Shown in pieces: positions 1-9,237 of a stretch of DNA of 38,651 nucleotides (the stretch's first letter is position 1; each line of letters opens with the position of its first letter). Made by a program: the position numbers and the translations under genes. This DNA comes from Bacteroidota bacterium. GTDB taxonomy: Bacteria > Bacteroidota > Bacteroidia > UKL13-3. The notes under the pieces are model-generated. The model was not told where the DNA came from. It searched no databases and saw only the letters and a program-made list of their open reading frames with translations. The DNA is taken from NCBI GenBank assembly GCA_030680835.1, contig JAUXUD010000083.1, forward strand, positions 1 through 38,651, read 5' to 3'.

Positions 1-525
1 AAGTTTAAAGCGCCTCAAAGCAAGCACGAAGCCTTTAAATTAATACTGCAAAAATACCAGCGAAAGGTATATTGGCAGGCTCGGCGCATTGTAATCAACC
101 ATGATGATGCCGATGATGTGGTTCAAAATACTTTCATTAAAGTTTGGGAAAAACTTGATGATTTTAGAGAAGACAGTCAGCTTTTTACCTGGTTATACCG
201 GATTGCTACCAATGAAGCGCTGGCTTTTTTGCAAAAGAAAAAGGCCGACCGGAATGTGAGCATGGAAGAAATGCAGGAACAACTGGGGGAGCAACTGGCC
301 TCCAGTGCTTATTTTAATGGAAACAAGCTTGAATTAACCCTTCAACAAGCCATATTAAACCTGCCCGACAAACAACGTCTGGTGTTCAATATGAAATATT
401 ATGAAAACCTGAAATACGACGAAATGGAAGTAATTCTGGGCACCAGTGTGGGAGCACTGAAAGCATCGTATCATCATGCTACAAAAAAAATTGAAGAATA
501 TGTTAAACGCACATTAAACTCTTAA
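1..525 (+). CDS. ECF-type RNA polymerase sigma factor, 5' end cut by window
   Basis: The frame is open from base 1, so the gene starts before the window; 174 residues are visible, nearly a full ECF factor (usually 170-200). Region 2 covers about residues 5-75, with the conserved acidic DDADDVVQ stretch and the TWLYRIATNEAL segment that contacts the -10 element. Region 4 covers about residues 115-170 and starts with LPDKQRLVF followed by the helix-turn-helix (YDEMEVILGTSVGALKASYHHA). An ATG at position 118 exists but would remove most of region 2, so the upstream reading is preferred. It heads a three-gene operon with a membrane protein that is probably its anti-sigma factor and a Spy-like periplasmic protein, which suggests an envelope-stress response. 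The target genes cannot be told from the sequence. Confidence 0.9.
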   Translation, partial: KFKAPQSKHEAFKLILQKYQRKVYWQARRIVINHDDADDVVQNTFIKVWEKLDDFREDSQLFTWLYRIATNEALAFLQKKKADRNVSMEEMQEQLGEQLASSAYFNGNKLELTLQQAILNLPDKQRLVFNMKYYENLKYDEMEVILGTSVGALKASYHHATKKIEEYVKRTLNS

Positions 526-549
526 AGATGAATATTATCTAACTGTAAA

Positions 550-1080
550 ATGAAACCAGATATAGAACATAGCGAACAATTTATAAAAGACCTTAAAGTT
601 AACGGAGGTTTTATAGTACCTGATAATTATTTTGAAGAACTTGAACTTCGGTTGCAATCCGTTTCAGATGAACCCATGCTGGAATTGGAAACTTCAGAGG
701 GTGGTTTTGTGGTGCCTGAAGCGTACTTTGAAGATTTAGAAAGCAGGATTCTGAAAAAAGTGCCGGTGCAGGCAAAAGTAATTCCCATGTATCAGCGGGG
801 AATTTTTAGAATTTCAATTGCTGTTGCAGCCACTCTGTTATTGGTTTCATTATTGTACTTATTTGAAACCAAAAAGCAGCCAGGCCCTACTGCTAAAATT
901 GCTGAACCAACCGAAAACGAAATAATAGAATATCTGAATAAGGAAGGATATCGGATAGATTTATTATGTGATGCCGGATGGTGTAATGAATTAAATAATA
1001 CAAATAAAAAAGAAACTGAACCTATTGAAAAATATTTATTGGAACATGCCGATGAAGATTTGTTAATAGAAGAATTATAA
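550..1080 (+). CDS. Putative single-pass membrane anti-sigma factor
   Basis: This 176-residue protein lies 24 bases after the sigma gene. It has a cytoplasmic N-terminus of about 90 residues, one transmembrane helix at about residues 93-112 (ISIAVAATLLLVSLLYLF) and an acidic C-terminal part, the layout of anti-sigma factors coded beside ECF sigma genes. The N-terminal part holds a duplicated motif: GGFIVPDNYFEELELRL and, about 30 residues later, GGFVVPEAYFEDLESRI. The VP.YFE motif is common at the N-termini of such Bacteroidota proteins, usually once. No zinc-binding anti-sigma motif (HxxxCxxC) is present. The anti-sigma role is inferred from position and topology, not from homology I can prove. 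Confidence 0.65.
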   Translation: MKPDIEHSEQFIKDLKVNGGFIVPDNYFEELELRLQSVSDEPMLELETSEGGFVVPEAYFEDLESRILKKVPVQAKVIPMYQRGIFRISIAVAATLLLVSLLYLFETKKQPGPTAKIAEPTENEIIEYLNKEGYRIDLLCDAGWCNELNNTNKKETEPIEKYLLEHADEDLLIEEL

Positions 1081-1091
1081 AACATAAAGAT

Positions 1092-1544
1092 ATGAAGAAG
1101 ATTATTACAAGTTGGGTATTTACATTAACCCTGATGCTGTGTACAGCCGTTGCCCAACCGGGTGCAAGAATGATGGAAAATATTGAAGCCATGAAAGTTG
1201 GATTCATTACCCAAAAACTGGATTTAAGTCCGGAAGAGGCCCAGAAATTTTGGCCCATTTACAATAAATATGCCGACGAACTGGAAAAATTACGCATAGG
1301 TTTTAAAGGTAAAATGCGGGCCGATTTATCGGATATGGAATCGATGACAGATGCCCAGGCGGATAAAGCCTTAAACGAAATGTTGAATTTTAAAATGGCC
1401 GAAGTGGATATAACCCGAAAATATGTAAGCGAATTTAAAAAGGTATTGCCCATTAAAAAAGTGGTACTATTATTTAAAGCCGAACAGGAATTTAAAGTAA
1501 AACTTTTATCCGATATTAAAGAGCGGCGTAAAAGGGACAGGTAA
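1092..1544 (+). CDS. Spy/CpxP-like periplasmic protein
   Basis: A 150-residue exported protein with a signal peptide ending near AVAQPG (about residue 22). The rest is predicted to be almost wholly helical and charged, with the segment LDLSPEEAQKFWPIYNKYADEL typical of Spy/CpxP-like or heavy-metal-sensor-like proteins of Bacteroidota. It is the third gene of the sigma operon, 11 bases after the putative anti-sigma gene, so it may act as a periplasmic chaperone or stress sensor feeding that system. It ends 7 bases before the convergent amidohydrolase gene. Family assignment rests on the LTPEEAxxFWPIYxxY-like pattern. Confidence 0.6.
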   Translation: MKKIITSWVFTLTLMLCTAVAQPGARMMENIEAMKVGFITQKLDLSPEEAQKFWPIYNKYADELEKLRIGFKGKMRADLSDMESMTDAQADKALNEMLNFKMAEVDITRKYVSEFKKVLPIKKVVLLFKAEQEFKVKLLSDIKERRKRDR

Positions 1545-1551
1545 GGCTGCT

Positions 1552-2817
1552 TCAGTTCAGCCCATATTTCTTCATGTATTTGTCATAGAGGCGCTGCTGA
1601 TCATTATACAATTCAACGATTTCCCCGAAAAGAAATGCCGCTGAAATTTTGCTGCTTTTCATGTCGAGAATATCCCCATCACAAATAACAAAAGAAGCTT
1701 CTTTCCCCAATTCAAGACTTCCAATTTGTTGCTCAACACCCATAATACTGGCAGGATTTAATGTAATACACTGTAGCGCCTCTTCTTTACTTAACCCGTA
1801 GGCAGCAGCAGTACCTGCGTTAAACATCACATTGCGGGCTTCCCAACTACCCGAGTTTGCGATAGCAACTTTTATTCCCGCACGTACAAGCATACCAGGG
1901 GTTTTAAAGGGTTGATCCACATCTTCAAAACTATGTGAAGGCAACCTGTGAATGTTGTTCATTACCACTGGAATATTATATTGTTTGATTAAATCGGTTA
2001 ACTGGTAAGCATCGGTTGCACCCACCAAAACAAGTTTCATCAAAGGGAATTGCAGCTTAAAATAATTGATACTGCTTACGATGCCTTTGGCAGATTCGGT
2101 GTGAATATACAGGTTTTTTGAGCCGTTAAACAAACCCCGCATGGCTTCAAGCCTGCTGTTTGTAATCTCTGGTTTTGTTGTTTTGGAATATTGCGCCGCT
2201 TCAGCAAAAAAAGATTTGATTTCTTGTAGTTGCTTTTCAATCTGCTTCATCCGGTTCTCATCAGGCACACTCCCAACATGCATTCCCGGCCAGTTTAAAT
2301 GAATTCCTTCATCTGCTTTCACAACTGCATCTTCCCAGTTCCATCCTGTAGTTTTCATCAAACTGCTGGTACCACTTACCGTTCCCCCAAGAGGAACCGC
2401 CTGGGTAAACAAGATTCCATTAAATGTTGCGGTAGGCAATATTTTTGAGTCGGTACTATAAGCAATTAAAGTACGTGCATTGGGATTCATCAAGCCGTTT
2501 TCACTAAAGTCGCGTGTGGCCCGAACTGCATCAATTTCATTTAAACCCATAATATTATTCATACAGATGATTCCGGGATAAATATGTTTGCCTGCAGCAT
2601 CAATTACCCGTGCATTTTTATACATACTGCTCATGGTTTTGCCTATGTCCACTATCCTGCCGTTATTAAACACCATGATCCCATTTTCAATCACCGTACC
2701 ATTACCCACATGAATGGTAGCACCTGTGATAATAGTAACCTGCTGTTGGGCAAATATTGGATTTAAGACCATAATTGCCCATAGTAACAAAGTGATTTTT
2801 ATATTGTGTAATTTCAT
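1552..2817 (-). CDS. Secreted amidohydrolase-like protein, metal ligands apparently lost
   Basis: The first ATG of the frame is at 2847, but the internal ATG at 2817 gives a clean signal peptide (MKLHNIKITLLLWAIM...IFAQ) and avoids running 29 bases into the upstream gene, so 2817 is chosen (421 residues). The fold is recognisable: N-terminal beta-sandwich strands (IITGATIHVGNGTVIENG), the PGII turn, and the C-terminal LTLNPA-like helix with IGSLELGKEASFVI. The canonical HxH metal motif after PGxxD is replaced by CMNNIMG, and the usual catalytic Asp segment (T/NSD) reads IANSGS. It therefore looks like a pseudo-enzyme. It is coded directly after the tandem amidohydrolase, so it may be its non-catalytic partner. 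Confidence 0.7.
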   Translation of the reverse strand: MKLHNIKITLLLWAIMVLNPIFAQQQVTIITGATIHVGNGTVIENGIMVFNNGRIVDIGKTMSSMYKNARVIDAAGKHIYPGIICMNNIMGLNEIDAVRATRDFSENGLMNPNARTLIAYSTDSKILPTATFNGILFTQAVPLGGTVSGTSSLMKTTGWNWEDAVVKADEGIHLNWPGMHVGSVPDENRMKQIEKQLQEIKSFFAEAAQYSKTTKPEITNSRLEAMRGLFNGSKNLYIHTESAKGIVSSINYFKLQFPLMKLVLVGATDAYQLTDLIKQYNIPVVMNNIHRLPSHSFEDVDQPFKTPGMLVRAGIKVAIANSGSWEARNVMFNAGTAAAYGLSKEEALQCITLNPASIMGVEQQIGSLELGKEASFVICDGDILDMKSSKISAAFLFGEIVELYNDQQRLYDKYMKKYGLN

Positions 2818-2818
2818 A

Positions 2819-5794
2819 TTAATCATTGCAATGGTAATTTTCATCAACGGACGATACTTTGCGTTCCGCTTTTTCGCCGTTTTGTTTTGCCTGAATCATT
2901 TTTGTGATAATGCGTTGGCGTTCGCTTTGAATGTATTTTCTTAATTCGGCATCGAGTGCAATGCTATAATAGCAAATTCCGTCAACCAGGGTCATTTCGG
3001 CTTTTGCATATATACTTAATGGATTTGCACTCCACATCACCAGATCAGCATCCTTGCCAATTTTAATACTCCCGGTTTGTGCATCCAGATGAAGCATTTT
3101 TGCAGGATTCAGCGTTACCATTTTCCAGGCTTCCTCTTCACTGATATTTCCATATTTAATTATTTTAGCTGCTTCCTGATTCAGTCGCCTGCCCATCTCA
3201 GCATCATCGCTGTTAATGGCTGTTGTAATTCCCATCTTATTAAGAATTGCTGCATTGTATGGAATGGCATCTACCACCTCATATTTATATGCCCACCAAT
3301 CGGCAAATGAACTTGCATTTACCTTATGTGCTTTCATTTTATCAGCCACTTTATACCCTTCCAGAATATGTGTAAATGTATTCACTTTAAAGCCCAAACT
3401 ATCGGCAACATGCATCAGCATGTTTATTTCGCTTTGTACATAACTATGACAAGTTATAAACCGCTTACCTTTCAATATTTCCAAAAGGGTTTCCAGCTCA
3501 AGGTCCTTTCGGGTAAGCTTCGGATTTGCCTTCATTTTTTGTTCATATTCCCGGGCACGAATAAATGCATCATAATACACCTGTTCAACACCCATTCGGG
3601 ATTGCGGATAACGGGAGGTTTCAATGCCCCAATTACTTTGTTTTACATTTTCTCCCAACGCAAATTTTATAAAGCCATCGGCCCCGGCAATTTTCATGGC
3701 TTCGGGAGGCAACCCCCAGCGCAATTTTATGATACTGCTCTGGCCGCCAACCGGATTGCAGCTGCCGTGCAATTGCTGGCAACCTGTTACCCCACCCGAT
3801 AATTGCCGGTATATGTTTATATCATCACTGTTTATCACATCCCCAATGTTCACCTCTGCAGTTACGGCCTGCGAACACTCATTTACACCACGGTAAATTC
3901 CAATATGCGAATGCTCATCAATAATCCCACTGGTAATATATTTTCCACTTGCATCAATAATGATGGCATCTTTTATACTCAGGCCTGTTCCTATGTTTAT
4001 TATTTTACCTTTACTCACCACCACATCTGTTTGTGTAAGCACTGCAGGTGTTTCATTGGTCCATACAGTTGCATTTTTAAACAGGTAAGTTTCCTGTTTG
4101 GGTAAAACCTTATTTCCGTAATCGGTAAATGGATAAATGACCGCACCATAGCTAACTTTTGTTATCGTATCTTTTTTATTTTTGGGTGGTACGGCTTCAA
4201 CATAACTGGCTAAAAACGACTGGTAACTCCCATCTTCCATCTGTGCCTTTCCCATCAGTGACTGAACCTGCAAAGAATTCGGATTCTTTTCAAAAACCCA
4301 GGCATCAATACGTATCATCTCCTCTGCTTTTTTATTTACTTTAAACGCCAGAGTTATTAAACCCAGATTTTCCTGTATTGAAACTTTTACAGTGTCTCTG
4401 GTAAACAATATGGCTTCAAATTTTGGTGCAGTTCCCGAAATGCTTAACATGGCATCTTCATAACCTTTTAAAGTTAATTTGTATTTTCCGGACAGCAGTT
4501 TATCATCATCCGATTTTACAAACTGTTGTATGCCCAGGGTCCAATGTTCCTGTATAATAGCCTCTTTTTCAAAAATATTTTTATTGCTGATAAAAAAGTT
4601 AGCCATCATACCTGCACGCAAAGCACCAATTTGTTTCTCTGCATGAATGAGCTGCGCGGGTATTGTTGTGAGTGCCTGCAATGCCTGGGTTTCTGTAAGC
4701 CCGTATTTAATTGAAGTTCTCAGGTTTTTTAAAAATTCAGCCGCATCACTGCAGCCTGACGCGGTAAACGCAAATGATATCCCGGCTTTTGCAAGCAAAT
4801 ACGGATTGGCCGGAGCCAGTTCCCAGTGTTTTAAGTCGCTTAAACTTACAAATTGGGCTTCAAACGGATCTTCAACTTCAAAGGGTTTTGGAAAATTCAG
4901 GGGAATAATTACAGGTGAATTTGTGGTCTTAATTTCATCGAGACGCTGGTATTCATCTCCTGCACTTTTGATGATATAAGTAGTGTTAAATTCCATTCCT
5001 ATTTTGGCTGCACGCAAAACAGAAAGTTTATTGGTAACTTCAAAAACAGCAGGCAAAACTTTTAATTTATTAAAGGCTTCAAGGCTTATGTTTTGCTCTC
5101 TGTTTTGCTTGCTGTACCAATCGGCATCATAATAGGTTTGTCGCAACAGGGCAATGGATCCCATTGCAGAGCCTGGATACTCCTGTATACTTGATCCTTT
5201 ATTCAGGCTAAAACCCGCAGCAGCATTTCTGTTCAAAATTAATTTCTGTTCATGTGCTTTACCCGTGCAAACCAATACTGACGTACCCCGGCAAATCCCA
5301 TCCTGTATGCCACTCAGGGTTGAACCAAATCCACTTTCCAAATAAAAATTGCTTCTTTTTTCATCATATTGAAAAAAATTGGATGCATTCACATCTGCCC
5401 TGATGGCGTCATTCCATGCATAAGCTCCCGGTTTATTATTGGTATATTGTTCGTTTTTACCTTTATTATTACTGTTCCACTGAATGCCATAATTACTGTA
5501 TAAGTCAATAAAACCCGGATATATAAATCGCCCTTTCAGATCCTTAACTTTTGCTTCACCTGGAATAGCTATCCCTGTCCCTACATTTACAATTTTCCCG
5601 TCTTTGATAATTAGAATGCAATTGGTAATTAATGTTTGGGCATCTACCTGAATATTTGCATTTATAAAAGCAAAACAGGTTTGTCGCACATCATGCGGAC
5701 CATTTACAGGAAAAGTAGTTTGGGCTAAACAGGTATATGATAAAAAACACAACAGCGTGTAAAAAATCAGGCGTTTTATGAATTGTTGAATCAT
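2819..5794 (-). CDS. Tandem two-domain secreted amidohydrolase
   Basis: A protein of about 991 residues made of two fused amidohydrolase modules. The start at 5794 is chosen over 5860 because it begins a proper signal peptide (MIQQFIKRLIFYTLLCFLS...LAQ), and a -7-like box (TTCATTTG, read on the minus strand, 5797-5804) sits right upstream. The N-terminal module (about 20-420) has PGFIDLYSNYG where HxH is expected, so it looks inactive. The C-terminal module (about 580-980) keeps the ligands: IDEHSHIGI near residue 625, ITCHSY, THILEGYK and INSDDAEMG. It belongs to the imidazolonepropionase-related amidohydrolases found in the Bacteroidota periplasm; the substrate is unknown. It forms a two-gene operon with the next gene, with no gap. 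Confidence 0.8.
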   Translation of the reverse strand: MIQQFIKRLIFYTLLCFLSYTCLAQTTFPVNGPHDVRQTCFAFINANIQVDAQTLITNCILIIKDGKIVNVGTGIAIPGEAKVKDLKGRFIYPGFIDLYSNYGIQWNSNNKGKNEQYTNNKPGAYAWNDAIRADVNASNFFQYDEKRSNFYLESGFGSTLSGIQDGICRGTSVLVCTGKAHEQKLILNRNAAAGFSLNKGSSIQEYPGSAMGSIALLRQTYYDADWYSKQNREQNISLEAFNKLKVLPAVFEVTNKLSVLRAAKIGMEFNTTYIIKSAGDEYQRLDEIKTTNSPVIIPLNFPKPFEVEDPFEAQFVSLSDLKHWELAPANPYLLAKAGISFAFTASGCSDAAEFLKNLRTSIKYGLTETQALQALTTIPAQLIHAEKQIGALRAGMMANFFISNKNIFEKEAIIQEHWTLGIQQFVKSDDDKLLSGKYKLTLKGYEDAMLSISGTAPKFEAILFTRDTVKVSIQENLGLITLAFKVNKKAEEMIRIDAWVFEKNPNSLQVQSLMGKAQMEDGSYQSFLASYVEAVPPKNKKDTITKVSYGAVIYPFTDYGNKVLPKQETYLFKNATVWTNETPAVLTQTDVVVSKGKIINIGTGLSIKDAIIIDASGKYITSGIIDEHSHIGIYRGVNECSQAVTAEVNIGDVINSDDINIYRQLSGGVTGCQQLHGSCNPVGGQSSIIKLRWGLPPEAMKIAGADGFIKFALGENVKQSNWGIETSRYPQSRMGVEQVYYDAFIRAREYEQKMKANPKLTRKDLELETLLEILKGKRFITCHSYVQSEINMLMHVADSLGFKVNTFTHILEGYKVADKMKAHKVNASSFADWWAYKYEVVDAIPYNAAILNKMGITTAINSDDAEMGRRLNQEAAKIIKYGNISEEEAWKMVTLNPAKMLHLDAQTGSIKIGKDADLVMWSANPLSIYAKAEMTLVDGICYYSIALDAELRKYIQSERQRIITKMIQAKQNGEKAERKVSSVDENYHCND

Positions 5795-5914
5795 TGCAAA
5801 TGAATAAAATAAAAAAAAGCAATATATACGTTTATGATTGACCAAAAAATATTCAGGCAAAATATTACATAAATGGATATTTATTAAGTATTTTTACTCA
5901 TTAAAACTGTACAC

Positions 5915-7141
5915 ATGCGTATTCTTAAATTTGTATTTCCCATTATAGCCATTCTTTTAGTAGCAGGATTTACCATCATCCACAAAAAGGAATCCATTTC
6001 AATAAAAGTAAAAATTATTGTTGAAGGTTTACTGGGTCCGGTTGCAATGGATTGCCCTAAAGATGGAAGCGGCCGCTTGTTTGTTTGCGAGCAGAATGGG
6101 AAAATTAAAATAATCAAAAATAAAAAAGTAAATACTGTTCCCTTTCTTGAACTCGGTTCAAAAGTTGATAAAGGGAATATGTTTTATTCTGAAAAAGGAT
6201 TGTTGGGGATTGCCTTTCATCCTGATTATAAAGTAAACGGAAGGTTTTTTATTTATTACAGTGCCCCATCAAAAGTTAAGGGGAGTGAACACAAAAGCAT
6301 ACTGGCCGAATATAAGGTTTCATCAAATCCGGATATTGCCAATGCCGGTTCAGAAAAAATACTCATGGAGATTGAACAACCTCAGATGAACCATAATGGC
6401 GGGCAGCTTGCATTTGGGCCCGATGGTTACCTGTATATTGGCCTGGGAGATGGTGGGGGTGCCGGTGATGAGCATGGAACCATCGGTAATGGCCAGGACC
6501 TGAATACCTTGTTGGGTAAAATACTGCGTATCAATATCGATAATTATTCTGTTCAGGCAAATTCTCAAAAAAAATACAGCATTCCTGCAGATAATCCTTT
6601 TATCAAAAATAAAAATGTCAGACCCGAAATATGGGCTTATGGCTTGCGCAATCCCTGGCGTTTTTCATTTGACAGAAAAACAGGAGCCCTTTTTTGTGCA
6701 GATGTGGGTCAGGATAAATGGGAAGAGATTGACCTGATTGAAAAAGGTAAAAACTATGGATGGCGATTGATGGAAGGCAGGCATTGCTATGAGCCTGAGA
6801 TTAATTGCAATCAAAGGGGCTTAACATTACCCATTGCCGAATATGGGCATCAAACCGGCATATGTGTTACAGGAGGATATGTTTACAGAGGAAATAGTAT
6901 TAAGCACCTTCAGGGGAAATATATTTTTGGCGACTGGAAAGGCAAGCTTTTTTACCTGGAAGAAAAAACAAAAGCCTGGGAAATGAAAGACCTGATTTTG
7001 ACTGAGCGAAATGACAATGACCTGGGCTTTAATATTAACAGTTTTGGTGAAGATGAAAAAGGTGAAGTTTATATTTTGGCACAAAAATTTACCGGAACGG
7101 TTCAAGCCAACGGCATGCTCATGATTATACTTGATAAATAA
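5915..7141 (+). CDS. PQQ-dependent soluble sugar (glucose/sorbosone-type) dehydrogenase
   Basis: A 408-residue protein with an N-terminal signal anchor (about residues 5-22), then a six-bladed beta-propeller of the soluble glucose/sorbosone dehydrogenase family. Recognisable stretches are GRLFVCEQNGKIKII, GLLGIAFHPDY, MNHNGGQLAFGPDGYLYIGLGDGG (the His and calcium/PQQ region), AYGLRNPWRFSFD and VGQDKWEEIDLIEKGKNYGW. Enzymes of this family oxidise aldoses with PQQ as cofactor in the periplasm; many Bacteroidota members have unproven substrates, and no PQQ biosynthesis genes are seen here. It is divergent from the amidohydrolase operon and convergent with the small membrane gene downstream, so it is probably transcribed alone. 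Confidence 0.85.
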   Translation: MRILKFVFPIIAILLVAGFTIIHKKESISIKVKIIVEGLLGPVAMDCPKDGSGRLFVCEQNGKIKIIKNKKVNTVPFLELGSKVDKGNMFYSEKGLLGIAFHPDYKVNGRFFIYYSAPSKVKGSEHKSILAEYKVSSNPDIANAGSEKILMEIEQPQMNHNGGQLAFGPDGYLYIGLGDGGGAGDEHGTIGNGQDLNTLLGKILRINIDNYSVQANSQKKYSIPADNPFIKNKNVRPEIWAYGLRNPWRFSFDRKTGALFCADVGQDKWEEIDLIEKGKNYGWRLMEGRHCYEPEINCNQRGLTLPIAEYGHQTGICVTGGYVYRGNSIKHLQGKYIFGDWKGKLFYLEEKTKAWEMKDLILTERNDNDLGFNINSFGEDEKGEVYILAQKFTGTVQANGMLMIILDK

Positions 7142-7166
7142 GCTTCTGTGGTTTTTTAAAGTTTTT

Positions 7167-7553
7167 TTATTGTTTTATTTTATTACTCAGAAGATACCCA
7201 ACGGTAATGCTGAACGCAGGGATAATTAAATACCGAAGCCCGATTGACATGAAATATTCCGGAAAGCTCACTTTCATTATAGGTATAAGTATAACTGTAT
7301 CGAGAACGATATTAATGAAGAACCAGGATACCCCTACAGTAATTCCCTGTTTAACAAAATCGCTTTCAAGTGACCGGAAGTGCCGGAACAGAAAATAACA
7401 CCCTGTTATGGATCCTATAACAATCATAATTGACTTAAAAAGGTCGTAAGGAATCCCAAGTTCGCCGCCGGGTTTGAAAAACAGAAAGGATACTGCAAAA
7501 GGAATTAACCAGGTATAAATTCCCGGTAAAATAATTTTGGTAATTGTTTTCAT
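7167..7553 (-). CDS. Small four-helix membrane protein, unknown function
   Basis: Translation from 7553 gives 128 residues starting MKTITKIILPGIYTW. This start is preferred over 7577 because an AAAGGAG Shine-Dalgarno-like stretch (7558-7564, minus strand) stands seven bases upstream. Four hydrophobic segments are visible (about residues 6-24, 34-52, 66-90 and 100-122). The protein resembles small uncharacterised inner-membrane proteins of Bacteroidota; I do not recognise a named family. It is convergent with the sugar dehydrogenase gene and divergent from the kinase gene. Confidence 0.6.
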   Translation of the reverse strand: MKTITKIILPGIYTWLIPFAVSFLFFKPGGELGIPYDLFKSIMIVIGSITGCYFLFRHFRSLESDFVKQGITVGVSWFFINIVLDTVILIPIMKVSFPEYFMSIGLRYLIIPAFSITVGYLLSNKIKQ

Positions 7554-7878
7554 GTGTACTCCTTTATAATCAATCAAAAGTCACGGTTAATTCAATTATT
7601 GTTTATGAGTTCTGTCAGAAAAAAAGCCAATATTAATCAGTAGTTTCAACTTAACAAACTTATTACAATATGTTTTCATGGTTTCGGTTGATTGTTTTTG
7701 AGCAATGCAACCAAATCTGCATAAATTGAAACATTTTGATTATCGGGTTTAAAGCTGGATTGGTGGAATTGCATGTCAATTATTAAACAATATCTAAATA
7801 TTATTAATCTTTTACTAAATAATTGAAAGTTAAAAGGAAGTGTTTTGAAATCGAAAATATTTTTCTTTATTTGAACTT
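7554..7878 (+). promoter_or_regulatory. AT-rich intergenic region with a promoter for the two-component operon
   Basis: The only strong signal is TTTG (7845-7848), 17 bases, then TTTATTTG (7866-7873), close to the TTTG/TANNTTTG consensus and five bases before the kinase ATG, so the mRNA would have almost no leader. A hairpin-capable repeat (GGTTG-ATTG / CAAT-CAACC, 7686-7712) lies further upstream; its role is unknown. No gene is apparent in the rest. Confidence 0.5.
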
Positions 7879-9231
7879 ATGACTCAATGGTTAAAATTAA
7901 CATTCATTGCAGTATACATATTACTCACGGCGATACAATTAAAGCTCTTTTATAGCATCTATAAATTTGAGGAGAAAAAGCTATACAACGAAATTGAACT
8001 AACCATTAAGGAGCTTAAAAACAAGATTGAAACCTATGAAATAAACCGGCATAAAAATATATTTGACCACTACAAAAAAGAAAATTTATGTGGCGATACG
8101 TATCAAAACAAACCCCTTGAATTAACTTTTGTTATTGCCCCAACCGACAGTTTTTCGAACCTGAAAGAATTGAATGATATTATTTATAATAAGCTAAGCC
8201 GTCAGGCAATAAACAGCGCCAAATACCTGATTGAAAAGCTGCCACTGGACTCTGCCTATCTTGATTCCCTGGTTAAAAATACTTTTAATTCCCTGAACCC
8301 TAAAATATCGGGCAATTACAATTTATATGCGACTGAAAGTCCCGAATATAATTCGGCTTTGTTTAAAGTTAAATTGTTTGATGATTACCGATTGTATTAC
8401 CCGCTGTTTTTGGTTTTTGATATCCGGGGAATTTCTGATGTGCTGTTCCGCAATATCCTTTTAATTACCCTCGGGAGTTTGCTGGCAATGATTCTGTTAT
8501 TTATTGCAACCCGCTATTCATATTTAAGTATTGCCCGTTATAAAAGTATATCAGAAAATAAAGCAGAGTTTATCAACCATTTAACGCATGAAATAAAAAC
8601 TCCATTAACCTCCATATATCTGGCTAGCCAGGCTTTAACCGACAAACGCATCAGCAAAAGTCCAGCTTCGGTAAAACTGTATTCCCAACTTATTTTTAAT
8701 GAAGCCGAACGCCTTAATAAACAACTTGAAAGCGTTCTTTCTGTCTCAGCGGCTGAAAAAAACTTTTTACAATTGAATATCGAAAAATCGAATGTTCACG
8801 AACTCATTGAGAAGGTTGCCGAATTGTTCCGGCAAAAAATCAGGGATTATAATGGGATAATTGAGCTGAATTTAAAAGCTTCTGAATTTGAAGGTCTCAT
8901 TGATCAGATACATATTGGGAATGTGCTGTATAATTTGTTCGACAATGCCGTAAAATATTCTGAGCAGGATAAAATATACATTCATGTTGAAACCTCTAAT
9001 GAAGGCAATGAGCTGGTGCTAAAAATAAAAGACCAGGGAAAAGGAATCAATAGTGCTGAACTTGAAAAAATATTTAACCTGTTTTATAAAAACGAAAAAA
9101 ACGTAAGTGGATTTGGTGTGGGTTTACATTATGCAAAAAAGATTATTGAGTTCCACCATGGCACTATTACAGTAGAAAGTAAAATACATATCGGAACCAC
9201 ATTTACCATAAAAATACCATTATTTAAATAA
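7879..9231 (+). CDS. Membrane sensor histidine kinase
   Basis: A 450-residue kinase. Transmembrane helix 1 is at about residues 7-27 and helix 2 at about 190-210; between them is an extracytoplasmic sensor domain of about 160 residues of no family I recognise. The dimerisation/phosphoacceptor domain follows with HLTHEIKTPL, where His237 is the predicted phosphorylation site. The ATP-binding domain has the N box (LFDNAVKYS), the G1 box (IKDQGKGI) and the G2 box (GFGVGLHYAKKI). The response regulator gene follows after six bases, so the two form a cognate pair. The signal is unknown; the lipoprotein and secreted GEVED genes just downstream are possible targets. Confidence 0.92.
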   Translation: MTQWLKLTFIAVYILLTAIQLKLFYSIYKFEEKKLYNEIELTIKELKNKIETYEINRHKNIFDHYKKENLCGDTYQNKPLELTFVIAPTDSFSNLKELNDIIYNKLSRQAINSAKYLIEKLPLDSAYLDSLVKNTFNSLNPKISGNYNLYATESPEYNSALFKVKLFDDYRLYYPLFLVFDIRGISDVLFRNILLITLGSLLAMILLFIATRYSYLSIARYKSISENKAEFINHLTHEIKTPLTSIYLASQALTDKRISKSPASVKLYSQLIFNEAERLNKQLESVLSVSAAEKNFLQLNIEKSNVHELIEKVAELFRQKIRDYNGIIELNLKASEFEGLIDQIHIGNVLYNLFDNAVKYSEQDKIYIHVETSNEGNELVLKIKDQGKGINSAELEKIFNLFYKNEKNVSGFGVGLHYAKKIIEFHHGTITVESKIHIGTTFTIKIPLFK

Positions 9232-9237
9232 CAGGAT

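Noticed and set aside
3326-3802. 158-codon frame antisense to the tandem amidohydrolase
   Set aside because: It is the shadow of a clearly conserved coding region on the other strand.
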